Shown: positions 9,051 to 17,567 of the stretch, in pieces
How positions within the stretch are numbered: the stretch's first letter is position 1
Layout: every line of letters begins with the position of its first letter
From: DATMER01 sp963844885
GTDB lineage: Bacteria > Acidobacteriota > Thermoanaerobaculia > Multivoradales > UBA5704
DNA length: 64,000 nucleotides
Reading direction: 5' to 3'
Assembly: GCA_963844885.1 (NCBI GenBank)
Contig: CAWJQA010000014.1
Location: forward strand, 55,669-119,668
The notes under the pieces: generated by a model
Seen by the model: the letters and a program-made list of their open reading frames with translations, nothing else
Told to the model about the DNA's origin: nothing
The model's database searches: none
Program-made: the position numbers and the translations under genes

Positions 9051-9557
9051 CTAGATCCGCAGCCGCAATAACGCTCCGAGAGTGACGGTGTCGGTCTTGG
9101 CGTTGTCGATCAAGCCCCAATCGTCGAACCGATAATTGGCGTTGATGTCCACGCTCACGCGGGGAACGATGGCGAAGTCCACTCCCACCTTCGCGGCATA
9201 GAAGGGGTCGGACGTTTCGCCGTCCGAGACGACGTTGCCCACGCCGACGCCGGCATAGAACCCATGGCCGACCAGCAGGTAGGCCTGCGGCGAGTACGCC
9301 GACTTGGTGGAGCCGCCGAAGCCGTCGGCGAAGTACTCCAGGTTGAGCTCGAACGAGAAGATCCCCTCGGGCATGTACTGGTACGAGACGATCCCCGAGG
9401 TGCCCTTGTCGTCCAGCCCTGTGAAGCCCTGGTCGGCCAGGTCGTCGACCGTCTGCCAGTGATGGACTCCGAAGCCGATCCGGTGGTCGGCGGCGAAAGC
9501 GGGAGCGGCGAGCCCGAGGATCAGGGCGGCGGCGGTCAGAAGGCGCGTTCGGTTCAT
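9051..9557 (-). CDS. Small outer-membrane beta-barrel protein
   Basis: 168 aa: signal peptide MNRTRLLTAAALILGLAAPAFAAD with an AFA cleavage site, then alternating amphipathic strands (RIGFGVHHWQTV, FSFELNLEYF, AYLLVGHGFYAGVGVGN, RVSVDINANYRF) and the terminal strand TVTLGALLRLRI. This pattern fits an 8-strand OmpW/OmpX-like porin or adhesin-type barrel. It is convergent with the symporter gene (5 bp gap). No partner gene reveals its role. Confidence 0.75.
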   Translation of the reverse strand: MNRTRLLTAAALILGLAAPAFAADHRIGFGVHHWQTVDDLADQGFTGLDDKGTSGIVSYQYMPEGIFSFELNLEYFADGFGGSTKSAYSPQAYLLVGHGFYAGVGVGNVVSDGETSDPFYAAKVGVDFAIVPRVSVDINANYRFDDWGLIDNAKTDTVTLGALLRLRI

Positions 9558-9715
9558 GAGTTCTCCCTCTCGTATGCACCGGAGACGGTATCACCGATCC
9601 CCTGCTCCCCGAGGGTTCCGTAGCCCCTCCCTGTCCGGCACGAGGGCTGGAGTGTTGGATGGGAGGATCGCCGAACGGCTGGGAAGCGGGGCTTTCGCAC
9701 CACCCTCTGATTAGA

Positions 9716-10702
9716 TTAGGGGCAAACTGGCAAGGCGCTAGTGTCCTGGACTGGCTGGAAAGCCTTGCCCTGCGGATTGGTGTAGGTCTTGAAAGTACCG
9801 GTCTCCGTGTCGGTCACGGTGATCACGGTGCGTACGTTCGTCAGGCCACCCGCGAAGACCCAGTAGTTCTGGTTCAGGCCACATCCATCGAGCACTTTGA
9901 TGACCGCCTCGATGTTCGTCGAGGAGAAGAACCACAGATACCCGCTGTCATTTGTCAGCTTCACCGCCTGGGCGGGTCCACTCTGTCCCGACGGCGTCTC
10001 AAACGTGGCTTCGACTTTGAATCTGTTGTTGTTCAGGCAGATGGCTGTGGCAGAAGGCTGGCACGTGCTCGTCGCTACCGCTTCGACACGGACGCCGAGC
10101 GCCTTGTAGCTCGTATCTGTAATTCGGGTGCTGGGCGCATTGACGAGGTCGGTTCCGAAGTAGGCTTGGTGCCCTCCGGCACCATTCTCGTCGACGCAGA
10201 GGAAAAAGTCGTCGTCAAGGAGTTCCGACCAGGCCGGGCCGATGTACACGTGGTTTGTTGGGACGCTGATGCCGCCCGGGATTTCGACCCGGAAGAAATC
10301 GCGCCCGAACAGCGTCGGGGTTGCGAAGTTGGGCGTGGCAAATCCGAGGAGAGTCCCGGGACCTCCAGATGGGCCGTCGGCCGCATAGATGTTCAGACGG
10401 TAGGTGACAGAGGTATCGAGATTGGCGCGCGACCAGCAAACGCACACGGCATCGATGCGGTTTGTGGCGCCGGGCAGAGTGAACTCCATGACCAGGTTGT
10501 GGGCGAGAGTGGAGGTGGTCCTCAAGGCGTCCTCGAAACTGCCGTCGTCGTAGACCAGCCCACCAGTGCAGCCGGATCCCGACTCGATGCTCGCCTGAGC
10601 CGCCGACAGGGATACGCCGGTCATCTTCTGGATGTCCAAGTGTGACGGCGAGGAAGCCCCCAAGAGGCCAAGCAACAGAAGCGCGGTGGTGGTTCCTTCC
10701 AT
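9716..10702 (-). CDS. Secreted protein with Cys-rich C-terminal domain
   Basis: 328 aa. N-terminal signal peptide (EGTTTALLLLGLLGAS), then a beta-sandwich-like region (residues about 40-190: CTGGLVYDDGSFEDA, FTLPGATNRIDAVCVCWSR) and a C-terminal domain starting CLNNNRFKVEATFETPSG and running through DSGYLWFFSSTNIEAVIKVLDGCG, WVFAGGLTNV and TVTDTETG. I recognise this last block as a recurrent C-terminal module of secreted Acidobacteriota proteins; its role is not known to me. RBS AAGGAGG is seven bases from the ATG, and a good sigma70-like promoter lies 108 bp upstream. Confidence 0.75.
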   Translation of the reverse strand: MEGTTTALLLLGLLGASSPSHLDIQKMTGVSLSAAQASIESGSGCTGGLVYDDGSFEDALRTTSTLAHNLVMEFTLPGATNRIDAVCVCWSRANLDTSVTYRLNIYAADGPSGGPGTLLGFATPNFATPTLFGRDFFRVEIPGGISVPTNHVYIGPAWSELLDDDFFLCVDENGAGGHQAYFGTDLVNAPSTRITDTSYKALGVRVEAVATSTCQPSATAICLNNNRFKVEATFETPSGQSGPAQAVKLTNDSGYLWFFSSTNIEAVIKVLDGCGLNQNYWVFAGGLTNVRTVITVTDTETGTFKTYTNPQGKAFQPVQDTSALPVCP

Positions 10703-10810
10703 GAGACCCTCCTTGCAGTGGAGCCGCTGCGAGACTCGCCCGCCGGGCGGCTGATAACTGTTGGCGACTCCCGGCTGGGTGCCAGGGACTTTTTTGCGGT
10801 TTCCATCATT

Positions 10811-10840
10811 ATCTTAACCCGCTGTAATCCTTTGCGTCAA
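10811..10840 (-). promoter_or_regulatory. Sigma70-like promoter for the secreted protein gene
   Basis: On the minus strand TTGACG (10840-10835), 18 bases, then TAAGAT (10816-10811). It points to the gene starting at 10702 and leaves a leader of about 100 bases. Confidence 0.55.
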
Positions 10841-10894
10841 GGAGGCGCTCGGTAACGGACGGCCCCTGAGCCTCTCCAGCAGGTTGTCAGGGCC

Positions 10895-10972
10895 CGTCAC
10901 GGAATAACCTCGGCAGCAAAGCGGGGCGGTGGCGTCCTCTCCCGCGAAGCGGGGGAGGATCGAGGGGGGGCG
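10895..10972. repeat. Left arm of long inverted repeat flanking a tandem array
   Basis: About 78 bp, the near-perfect reverse complement of 11484-11562. Shared core: CGTCACGGAATAAC-like outer end, GCGGTGGCGTCCTCTCCCGCG, GCGGGGGAGGATCGAGG and a GGGGCG inner end, with a few mismatches. The outer end can be extended about 6 bp (AGGGC). This arm itself contains a short CTCTCCCGC/GCGGGGGAG hairpin. Confidence 0.8.
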
Positions 10973-10988
10973 TGGGAAGTTGCAGCGG

Positions 10989-11436
10989 CATCTCCAGATC
11001 TCGTCACGACTTCGCCTCATCCCGGGACGGCATCCGGGGAATCCACGGCGACATCCCGAGAACCCATCGCTCGACCCAGGGATCTACGACGACGTCTCCG
11101 GATTCCATCGCGACTTCTCCTCACCTCGGGACGGTATCCGGAGAATCCACGGCGACATCCCGAGAACCCATCGCTCGACCCAGGGATCCGCGACGACGTC
11201 TCCGGATTCCATCGCGACTTCTCCTCACCTCGGGACGGCATCCGGGGAATCCACGGCGACATCCCGAGAACCCATCGCTCGATCCAGGGATCCGCGACGA
11301 CGTCTCCGGATTCCATCGCGACGTCTCCTCACCTCGGGACGGCATCCGGGGAATCCACGGCGACATCCCGGGAACCCATCGCTCGATCCAGGGATCTGCG
11401 GCAACATCTCCAGAGCCTGGCGCGACTTCGGCGTAG
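10989..11436. repeat. 104-bp tandem repeat array (about four copies), non-coding
   Basis: Unit starts counted at GGGACGG fall at 11024, 11128, 11232 and 11336, exactly 104 bp apart; a partial unit precedes (10989-11023) and the last copy decays after about 11400. Units differ by only a few substitutions. Because 104 is not a multiple of three and all frames remain open only through GC content, coding is unlikely. The array sits inside the inverted repeats at 10895-10972 and 11484-11562 and fills most of the 1-kb gap between two secreted-protein genes. Confidence 0.85.
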
Positions 11437-11483
11437 GGCAGGCCCTCAAAAAGGCCCTCAACCTTGAGACGCTCGTCCGAAAA

Positions 11484-11562
11484 CGCCCCCTCCTCGATCC
11501 TCCCCCGCTGCGCGGGAGAGGACGCCACCGCCCGACCCTGCTGTCACAGTTATTTCGTGACG
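11484..11562. repeat. Right arm of long inverted repeat
   Basis: Pairs with 10895-10972 in opposite orientation. Ends CGTGACG at 11556-11562. Between it and the next gene (11563-11700) I see only a leader and the AAAGGAG ribosome-binding site. Confidence 0.8.
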
Positions 11563-11700
11563 AGCCCTTACCGGCAGGCCGGATGCCATCCGCCTGTCGC
11601 GAAGTTGAAACAGCGCGCCTGCTCCCTCATCGGGCTGCCGCGCACCTTGAGGGATAGAGACCCAGTTTTTTCGTCTCTTGAATCCCAAAGGAGATTGTCC

Positions 11701-13992
11701 ATGAATCGACGTGCGAAGTTCTTGCTTCCGGTCCTTCTAACCGTTCTGGCCGTGATGCCCGTCCGGGCCGCCGAGCTCGACGAGTGCGACGCAGGCTTCA
11801 TCGCGTTCCTCGGCGCCGACACCTACCAGTTCTCGCCGGCCCTGGCGGGCGACCTGGGCAAGGTCCGCCTCTACACGGTGCTGTCGCATCAGCGGGCCGC
11901 CGCGTTCGGCGACCTCGGCAGCGCCTTCTGGCGGCTGGAGATCCGCAACGAGGCCGGCGCTCTCGTGCGCGCCGCCGGCGGCCGGGCCCGGATCGACGAC
12001 AGCGGCCAGGCCGTGGCCGATTTCATCTGGGACGGCCGCGACGAGCAGGGCCGGCTCGTGCCGCCCGGCAAGTACAGCTACACCTTCCTCGGCCGGTTCG
12101 CCCCGGACCGCATCCGCCTGGCCCTGCCCGCGCGCGAGTATGGGGACCTGCGGAACGTCTCCGGCATCTCCGAGGCCTACGCCTCCAAGGATGAGGTGAT
12201 CGTCAACTACTCGCTCACCGAGGACGAAAGCATCCGCCTGCGCCAGAGCGCCGCGCTCGGCTCGTGCCAGACGCAACAGAACACCCCGATCGAAAGCGGG
12301 TTCGGGTACAACTACTACTACGGCTCCACCCACAGCCACTCCAACTGGTCCGACGGCGGCCAGCCCACGACCGGCTGTTCGTCCGGCAACGGCTACGGCA
12401 GCGGCACGTTCGATCCCACGGCCGTGTTCGACTACGCCCGCAACTCCGCCGGCCTCGACTACTGGCTGGTCAACGAGCACAACCACCTGATCAACGACGC
12501 CATGACGACGAACAACCCGCCGGTCACCGAGGCCAAGGTGAAGCAGCGCTACGCCGCGGGCCTCGCCGCCGCCAACACGGCCACCGTCAACGACGTGTTC
12601 GTCGCGCTCTACGGCATGGAGTGGGGTGTGACCACCAACGCCGACCAGGGCCACGTGACGCTGATCGAGACGCCCAAGCTCTTCGGCTGGGAGACCTGCT
12701 CCACCTGCAACGGTCCGAACGCGGAGTGTACGGCCGGGACGAACTGCTACTTCGACATCTTCACCCCCAAGCGCTTCGGCTACCTCACGATGTACAAGCG
12801 TTCCCTGGAAAACCCCTCCTCCGCGGGCGCCCTGGGCATCTTCTGCCATCCGTCCACGGGCGAGTTCGACAACTATGCGTTCAACGCGGACGCCGACGCG
12901 GCCATGCAGGGCATCGCGGTGCGCAGCGGCCTGGCTTTCAACACGGCCACGAACTGCGCGGACGCGAACGTTGCCACGACCGACTATTCGGCGCGGTGGA
13001 AGGAGGCGCTCAACATCGGCTTCCATCTCGGCCCGGTGGCGGACCACGACGCGCACTGCAACAACTACGGCGTCGGCATTCCGAACCGTACGGTGTACCT
13101 GATCCCCAACGGCGCCACGCCGGTGCTGACCAAGAGCAACATTCTCCAGGCGCACAAGGCGCGCCACTTCTTCGCCACGGAGGATTCGAACGCGCAACTC
13201 GTTTTCGCCTCCAGTGACGGCCACATCATGGGCGACATCTTCACCGCCTCCGGCTCGATCACCCTGCGGACCGCGGTCTACGATCCGGGAGCGGAATCGG
13301 TCTCGACGCTGGAGGTCTGGCGCGGCCAGATCGGCGGCGGCGTGCCGGCGGCGGCGTATCAGAGTGTGTCGAACCAGTCGACGCTGTCGTTCACGGAAAA
13401 CCTGACATCCGGGACTTATTACTACTACGTCCATGCGGTGCAGGCCGACGGCCACGACCTTTGGTCGTCGCCGATGTGGATCACCTACGGCTCGGGTGGC
13501 GGCGGAGGGGGGAGCATCAGCGTCGCCGGTTGGAAGATCACGCAGCTCAATTCGACGGTCAACTACACGCTGCCGGCCGGCACCACCATTCCGGACAACG
13601 GCTACCTGGTGATCGGCCGCGACGCCACGAAGGCCGCCTTCGAGGCGTTCTGGGGCACGCTTCCGGCCGGCGTGGTCTATATCAACTCGGCGGGCCTGAT
13701 ACCGCTCATCAACGGCTCCGAGACGTATGACCTCTACAACGCCTCGAATACGCTCGTGGACGGGCGCACGATCGCGATGGGGTCGAGCGGCGGCAGCGCG
13801 ATCCAGCGCAAGGACCCGTGCCTGGCGGCCAACCTGAGCTCGAGCTGGAATGTAGTCGCCTCCACGTCGGGCACGCCCGGCAGCGGCGCCGGAGCGGGCT
13901 GCGCCAAAGGAGTGGTGATCAACGAGTTCTCGGATGCCTTGGGCACGGGGAACTTCGTGTACGAGTTCATCGAGCTCCACTACGATCGTTGA
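11701..13992 (+). CDS. Secreted PHP-like phosphoesterase/metallohydrolase with C-terminal lamin-tail-like domain
   Basis: 763 aa with signal peptide (MNRRAKFLLPVLLTVLAVMPVRAAE). Residues about 95-150 resemble a FlgD-like Ig segment (FIWDGRDEQGRLVPPGKYSY). The central region has PHP-type metal ligands: THSHSNWSDG, NEHNHLIND, HPSTGEFDN and VADHDAHCNN. A GGGGGG linker leads to a lamin-tail-like region with VINEFSDALGTGNFVYEFIELHYD at the very end. PHP enzymes cleave phosphoesters with metal clusters; lamin-tail domains are common on secreted nucleases and phosphatases, so an extracellular phosphatase or nuclease is a reasonable inference. ATG chosen for AAAGGAG upstream. Confidence 0.75.
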   Translation: MNRRAKFLLPVLLTVLAVMPVRAAELDECDAGFIAFLGADTYQFSPALAGDLGKVRLYTVLSHQRAAAFGDLGSAFWRLEIRNEAGALVRAAGGRARIDDSGQAVADFIWDGRDEQGRLVPPGKYSYTFLGRFAPDRIRLALPAREYGDLRNVSGISEAYASKDEVIVNYSLTEDESIRLRQSAALGSCQTQQNTPIESGFGYNYYYGSTHSHSNWSDGGQPTTGCSSGNGYGSGTFDPTAVFDYARNSAGLDYWLVNEHNHLINDAMTTNNPPVTEAKVKQRYAAGLAAANTATVNDVFVALYGMEWGVTTNADQGHVTLIETPKLFGWETCSTCNGPNAECTAGTNCYFDIFTPKRFGYLTMYKRSLENPSSAGALGIFCHPSTGEFDNYAFNADADAAMQGIAVRSGLAFNTATNCADANVATTDYSARWKEALNIGFHLGPVADHDAHCNNYGVGIPNRTVYLIPNGATPVLTKSNILQAHKARHFFATEDSNAQLVFASSDGHIMGDIFTASGSITLRTAVYDPGAESVSTLEVWRGQIGGGVPAAAYQSVSNQSTLSFTENLTSGTYYYYVHAVQADGHDLWSSPMWITYGSGGGGGGSISVAGWKITQLNSTVNYTLPAGTTIPDNGYLVIGRDATKAAFEAFWGTLPAGVVYINSAGLIPLINGSETYDLYNASNTLVDGRTIAMGSSGGSAIQRKDPCLAANLSSSWNVVASTSGTPGSGAGAGCAKGVVINEFSDALGTGNFVYEFIELHYDR

Positions 13993-14013
13993 TCCCATTC
14001 CCCCTCTCCCTGC

Positions 14014-14132
14014 CCCTCTCCCCCGTGCCGGGGGAGAGGGAACCCCACCCGGCCTCGTACTTCACAAGGCCTTTCCCTGTAAGTCTCCCCCTCTCCCGGG
14101 GCGGGTGGACTCGGGTGGACCGGGAGAGGGGG
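14014..14132. repeat. Two extragenic palindromes
   Basis: First: perfect 11-bp arms CCCTCTCCCCC (14014-14024) and GGGGGAGAGGG (14030-14040). Second: perfect 13-bp arms at 14087-14099 and 14120-14132 (CCCCCTCTCCCGG / CCGGGAGAGGGGG) with a 20-base loop. They share a CCTCTCCC...GGGAGAGG theme and follow a gene end, so the first could also terminate transcription. The same motif is embedded in the inverted repeats near 10.9 and 11.5 kb. Confidence 0.75.
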
Positions 14133-14230
14133 CCGGGGGGTGAGGGCCCATGGTAGGATGGTCCTACCGAAATCATTCCGGCCTGCCGGACACTCCGTGG
14201 AAAGGGCTCCGACCCTACAAAGGAGAGCGC

Positions 14231-15109
14231 GTGTCTACGAAAACGAACTGTCTCGTTCTCGCTTTTGCCGCCGTCTTCGTCCTGGCCGTCTCCGCTTCCG
14301 CTCAGGAAGGGCAGGCGGCGACCGAGATCAAGTGGGTCCCCGGTCCCACCACGGCCGATCTCGGCGACGGCCTGGCCCAGATCAAGATCCCCGAGGGCTA
14401 CGTCTTCGCCGACAAGGCGGAGACCAAGAAGGTCATGGAGATGACCGGCAACCCGCCGTCCGACCAGGAGGTGGGCCTCATCGCTCCGACCGACGAGGGG
14501 AAGACGTGGTTCCTGGTCTTGGAGTACAACGAAGTGGGCTACGTCAAGGACGACGACAAGGACGAGATCGACGCCGACGCCATCCTGAAGTCGATCAGCG
14601 AGGGCACCGAGGCCGCCAACGAGGAGCGCAAGAAGATGGGGTCCGAGCCCATCCACATCGTCGGCTGGTTCGAGAAGCCGCACTACGACAGCGCCACCCA
14701 CAACCTGGTCTGGGCGATCGAGGGCAAGGGCAAGGCCGCCCTGGTCAACTACGACGTCCGCCTGCTCGGCCGGCGCGGGTACATCTCCGCCACGCTGGTC
14801 ACCGATCCGGCGGCGATGGCCGCGGACCTGCCTCACGTCCAGGCGCTGCTCGGCGGCTTCTCCTTCAAGGAGGGCAACCGCTACGCCGAGTGGAAGTCGG
14901 GCGACAAGATCGCCGAGTACGGCCTCGCCGCGCTGGTGGCCGGCGGAGCGGGCGCCGCGGCCTTGAAGCTCGGCCTCTTCGCCCAGATCGGCAAGCTTCT
15001 CGCCAAGGGCTGGAAGCTCGTCGCGCTCGGCTTCGCGGCTGTCGCCAGTTGGTTCAAGCGCGTGTTCGGGAAGAAGCGGCAGGATTCCGTGACGCCGATC
15101 GGGCCGTAG
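14231..15109 (+). CDS. DUF2167 family membrane protein
   Basis: 292 aa, GTG start with AAAGGAG five bases upstream. Signal peptide (CLVLAFAAVFVLAVSASAQ), then the clear DUF2167 pattern: PEGYVFADKAETKKVMEMTGN, FLVLEYNEVGYVKDDDKDEIDADAIL, EAANEERKKMG, VGWFEKPHYDSATHNLVWAI and VNYDVRLLGRRGY. The C-terminus has membrane helices (about 225-270) and a basic tail. Members are inner-membrane proteins of unknown function, often near stress genes. No frame break. Confidence 0.85.
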   Translation: MSTKTNCLVLAFAAVFVLAVSASAQEGQAATEIKWVPGPTTADLGDGLAQIKIPEGYVFADKAETKKVMEMTGNPPSDQEVGLIAPTDEGKTWFLVLEYNEVGYVKDDDKDEIDADAILKSISEGTEAANEERKKMGSEPIHIVGWFEKPHYDSATHNLVWAIEGKGKAALVNYDVRLLGRRGYISATLVTDPAAMAADLPHVQALLGGFSFKEGNRYAEWKSGDKIAEYGLAALVAGGAGAAALKLGLFAQIGKLLAKGWKLVALGFAAVASWFKRVFGKKRQDSVTPIGP

Positions 15110-15157
15110 TATTCGCGGGTAGTATTCGCGGGTAATATTCGCCGGTAATATTCGCGG
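15106..15157. repeat. 13-bp tandem repeat, four copies, spanning stop codon and next start
   Basis: Four consecutive 13-mers of the form GTA(G/A)TATTCGC(G/C)G occupy the whole gap between the DUF2167 stop (TAG is inside copy one) and the next ATG at 15159, leaving no ordinary ribosome-binding site. Confidence 0.8.
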
Positions 15158-15158
15158 C

Positions 15159-16259
15159 ATGCTGCTCGACGTCCTGCGGGAGATCTTCCCGGTCCTCGTC
15201 CTGCTCTACGTCCTCGAAGGTATCGCCTGGGTCGGCGCACGCAACCTTCTGTTCGTGCGCTGGCCCTGGGGATGGCGCGGGAGCGAAGGCCGAGGCATCC
15301 GCCCGGCCGGCTTCTTTCCGTTCGATTTCGCCGTCACGGCGGCCGGTCCGGCCGTCATCGCGACGGCCGGCGCCCTTCACGTCCCCGATGCCGAAGCCCG
15401 CGGCGGCAGCCTCTACGACCCCGAGCGCTGGCTCCGGATCGGCTACGATGAGGCCGCCGCGGAGATCGAGGAAGGGACGGTCCGCCTGGGCGGGCGCCAC
15501 CTCGTCCGGCTTCCTTCGCGGGCGCACGCCGAAGAATGGGCCGCGCGGCTCGCGGAGATCCGGACGCTCGCTCCCGAAGCCCGCGCGAAGCGCCTCGCGA
15601 AACACCGCGCGGCAGCCTTCGACTTCCAGGCCGCCTCGGACCGCCTCGACGCGTTGCGCAACCGCACCGAATTCCTCAACATCCTCGGCTGGGGCCTGTT
15701 CGTGCTCCTGCTCCTCCTTCTGCCGGCGGTGCTCTATCTCCATCCCTATCCGGAGCGCCTGCTGGTGCCGTTGCTCGTGGGCATCCTTCTGCTCTATGGA
15801 GCGGCGCTCGTGACCGCCGTGCGCGCCGGCCGCGCGCTGAGCCGGGAGGGTGCGCTGCGGCGTCCGCCGTCGCTGCTGCCCATGGTGTTCTCCCCGGTGG
15901 CCGCGACCCGGGCGGTCGCGATCCTGGCGCGCGATCTCTTCGTGGGGTTCGATCCTCTCCTTCTGACCGCCCTCCTGCTGGGAAAGGAAAGGTTTTTGGA
16001 GCGGGCGCGCGCCGAGCTTCACGGCGCCGCCTTCGCCGCCGGACGCGGCGATGAAAGCTGGAAACGATACTGGGAAGAGCGGCGCAAGTCGGTGCTGCGC
16101 TTGCTCGGCCGGTTCGAGATCGGTGAGGCCGAAGCCTTCGCGCCGCCGGCCCGGCAGGATCCCGCCGCGCGGTCCTGGTGTCCGGTCTGCGGCACCGAAT
16201 TCAGCTCGGACAGCGGCTCCTGTGACGACTGCGGCCTGCCGCTCGCCGGTTTCCCGTAG
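15159..16259 (+). CDS. Membrane protein with C-terminal zinc ribbon, function unknown
   Basis: 366 aa. N-terminal helix (LREIFPVLVLLYVLEGIAW), a soluble block to about residue 165, two to three membrane helices (ILGWGLFVLLLLLLPAVLYL, LLVPLLVGILLLYGAALVTAV), and a terminal zinc-ribbon CPVC...CDDC. I do not recognise a family. The start has only 13-bp repeats upstream, so translation may be coupled to DUF2167. It is followed by DUF427 after 12 bp, consistent with one transcription unit of three genes. Confidence 0.65.
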   Translation: MLLDVLREIFPVLVLLYVLEGIAWVGARNLLFVRWPWGWRGSEGRGIRPAGFFPFDFAVTAAGPAVIATAGALHVPDAEARGGSLYDPERWLRIGYDEAAAEIEEGTVRLGGRHLVRLPSRAHAEEWAARLAEIRTLAPEARAKRLAKHRAAAFDFQAASDRLDALRNRTEFLNILGWGLFVLLLLLLPAVLYLHPYPERLLVPLLVGILLLYGAALVTAVRAGRALSREGALRRPPSLLPMVFSPVAATRAVAILARDLFVGFDPLLLTALLLGKERFLERARAELHGAAFAAGRGDESWKRYWEERRKSVLRLLGRFEIGEAEAFAPPARQDPAARSWCPVCGTEFSSDSGSCDDCGLPLAGFP

Positions 16260-16271
16260 AATCTCCCTGTC

Positions 16272-16772
16272 ATGGAGACGCTTCCGGTTCCGATCGAGCC
16301 CCAGTCCGGCCAGGAATCCGTCTGGGACTACCCGCGTCCACCGCGGGTGGAGAACAGCTCCCGCCACCTGCAGGTCTGGTTCAACGGCGTGCTGATCGCC
16401 GAGACGCGTCGCGCCAAGCGGGTGCTGGAGACGAGCCATCCCCCCACCTGGTACATCCCGCCGGAGGATGTCCGCCGCGAAGATCTCCACGAGAACGAAG
16501 AGAGAAGCTGGTGCGAGTGGAAAGGGCTCACCCACTACTGCGACGTCGAAGTACACGGCGTCCGCGCCGCCTCGGCCGCCTGGTTCTACCATCAGCCCAC
16601 CCTGATGTACGAAGAGCTGCGCGGCTATTTTGCCTTCTACCCGCACAAGATGGAGGCCTGCTACGTCGACGGCGAACGCGTCACCCCCCAGGCCGGCGGT
16701 TTCTACGGGGGGTGGATCACGAAAGACGTCGTCGGCCCCTTCAAAGGCGATCCGGGGACGGGAGGGTGGTGA
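16272..16772 (+). CDS. DUF427 domain protein
   Basis: 166 aa: PPRVENSSRHLQVWFNGVLIAET, then the family hallmarks TWYIPPEDV, CEWKGLTHYCDVEV and AWFYHQPT..YEELRGYFAFYPHKMEACYVDGERV. DUF427 proteins are small beta-rich proteins without an established reaction. A second, shorter DUF427 gene is at 21725. The last 32 bp overlap the convergent PIN gene. Confidence 0.88.
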   Translation: METLPVPIEPQSGQESVWDYPRPPRVENSSRHLQVWFNGVLIAETRRAKRVLETSHPPTWYIPPEDVRREDLHENEERSWCEWKGLTHYCDVEVHGVRAASAAWFYHQPTLMYEELRGYFAFYPHKMEACYVDGERVTPQAGGFYGGWITKDVVGPFKGDPGTGGW

Positions 16773-17232
16773 GGGAGGAGAGTAGCCGTAGAAACGCTGT
16801 CGGGCTGAGGATCTGGACCGGTCGGTAACCCGCGCATCGGATCACCTTGAGAGGCAGCAGATCGCGCCGGTCGTCGGTGACGATGAAGTCTGCCTCGGCT
16901 TCCAGCGCGCAGGCGACGACGATGTTGTCCTTGATATCGGTGGGCACCTTATCCAGCCCTGAGTAGTGGCCGGGCATGACGAGAGCCGCCCGGCGCAGAA
17001 GCTCGATAAATTTTTGCAGAGTCGACTCGGACAAGGGCGCGTACTTCTGAAGACGCGGAGAGCGCAGAACCTCGACGAGCTCCTCGAGGAGGGGCTCGGA
17101 CGTTACAAGGCGGAAGGCTCGCTTTCGCCAGGCAGCCCGAACGCGGCCTGTCGCTCCGGACGGCGAGATGAGCATTCTCACGAGGAGGTTCGTATCCAGA
17201 ACCGCCCGGTGGGGCTTGGCCACGACCACCAA
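16741..17232 (-). CDS. PIN-domain toxin-like protein (putative toxin component, PIN family)
   Basis: About 163 aa with PIN acidic residues: AVLDTNLLVRML at the start (first Asp), the Glu-bearing LLEELVEVLRS, and DIKDNIVVACALEAEADFIVTDDRRDLL near the end, as in the TIGR00305-type PIN family. PIN toxins are metal-dependent RNases. Start codon uncertain (TTG or GTG around 17223-17232). It lies 34 bp after a small minus-strand gene that would be the antitoxin, and its 3' end overlaps DUF427. Confidence 0.75.
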   Translation of the reverse strand: MVVVAKPHRAVLDTNLLVRMLISPSGATGRVRAAWRKRAFRLVTSEPLLEELVEVLRSPRLQKYAPLSESTLQKFIELLRRAALVMPGHYSGLDKVPTDIKDNIVVACALEAEADFIVTDDRRDLLPLKVIRCAGYRPVQILSPTAFLRLLSSLTTLPSPDRL

Positions 17233-17266
17233 GATGACTTTGCGCTCTGGGAGAGGAGTGCTTCGG

Positions 17267-17515
17267 TCAGGAAGAAGGGTGGGCGTTCTTCCGCTTCGAG
17301 CGGACCTCGCGGACGGCCCTGTTCACGTCACTCGCCAATGCACGAGGGTCGACAGGACAGATCTTCCGTTGAAGACTGTCGATAAACTGATGCAGCTCAT
17401 CCCCAGGCTCGAAGGACTCGGGCTGCGGTCGGTGGTCTCGGATGGTCCTTGGATCTCGTGCCTGCACGAGAAGAGCATAGCATCCTTCGCCCTCCGGCGG
17501 AACCCCGGGGCTCAC
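17267..17515 (-). CDS. Putative antitoxin partner of the PIN protein
   Basis: Up to 82 aa (GTG start at 17515 uncertain; an internal start is possible). The C-terminal half DELHQFIDSLQRK and ALASDVNRAVREVRSKRKNAHPSS has the short, charged helix style of type II antitoxins, and it sits directly upstream of the PIN gene in the same orientation. No family recognised; the call rests on position and size. Confidence 0.45.
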   Translation of the reverse strand: MSPGVPPEGEGCYALLVQARDPRTIRDHRPQPESFEPGDELHQFIDSLQRKICPVDPRALASDVNRAVREVRSKRKNAHPSS

Positions 17516-17567
17516 TCCTCGTGCCGAGAGGAAACTTGTCCCTGCGAAGAGAAGTGAGCCCGGTCGT

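Noticed and set aside
10989..11436. CRISPR array
   Set aside because: Units of 104 bp are nearly identical throughout, with no variable spacers and no cas genes.
10929..11657. Coding frame through the tandem array
   Set aside because: The 104-bp period is not a multiple of three and several frames are open on both strands; composition is Arg/Ser/Pro-rich without motifs.
11737..13998. 753-codon minus-strand open frame opposite the PHP-like gene
   Set aside because: Val/Arg/Gly-rich shadow produced by GC-rich third positions.
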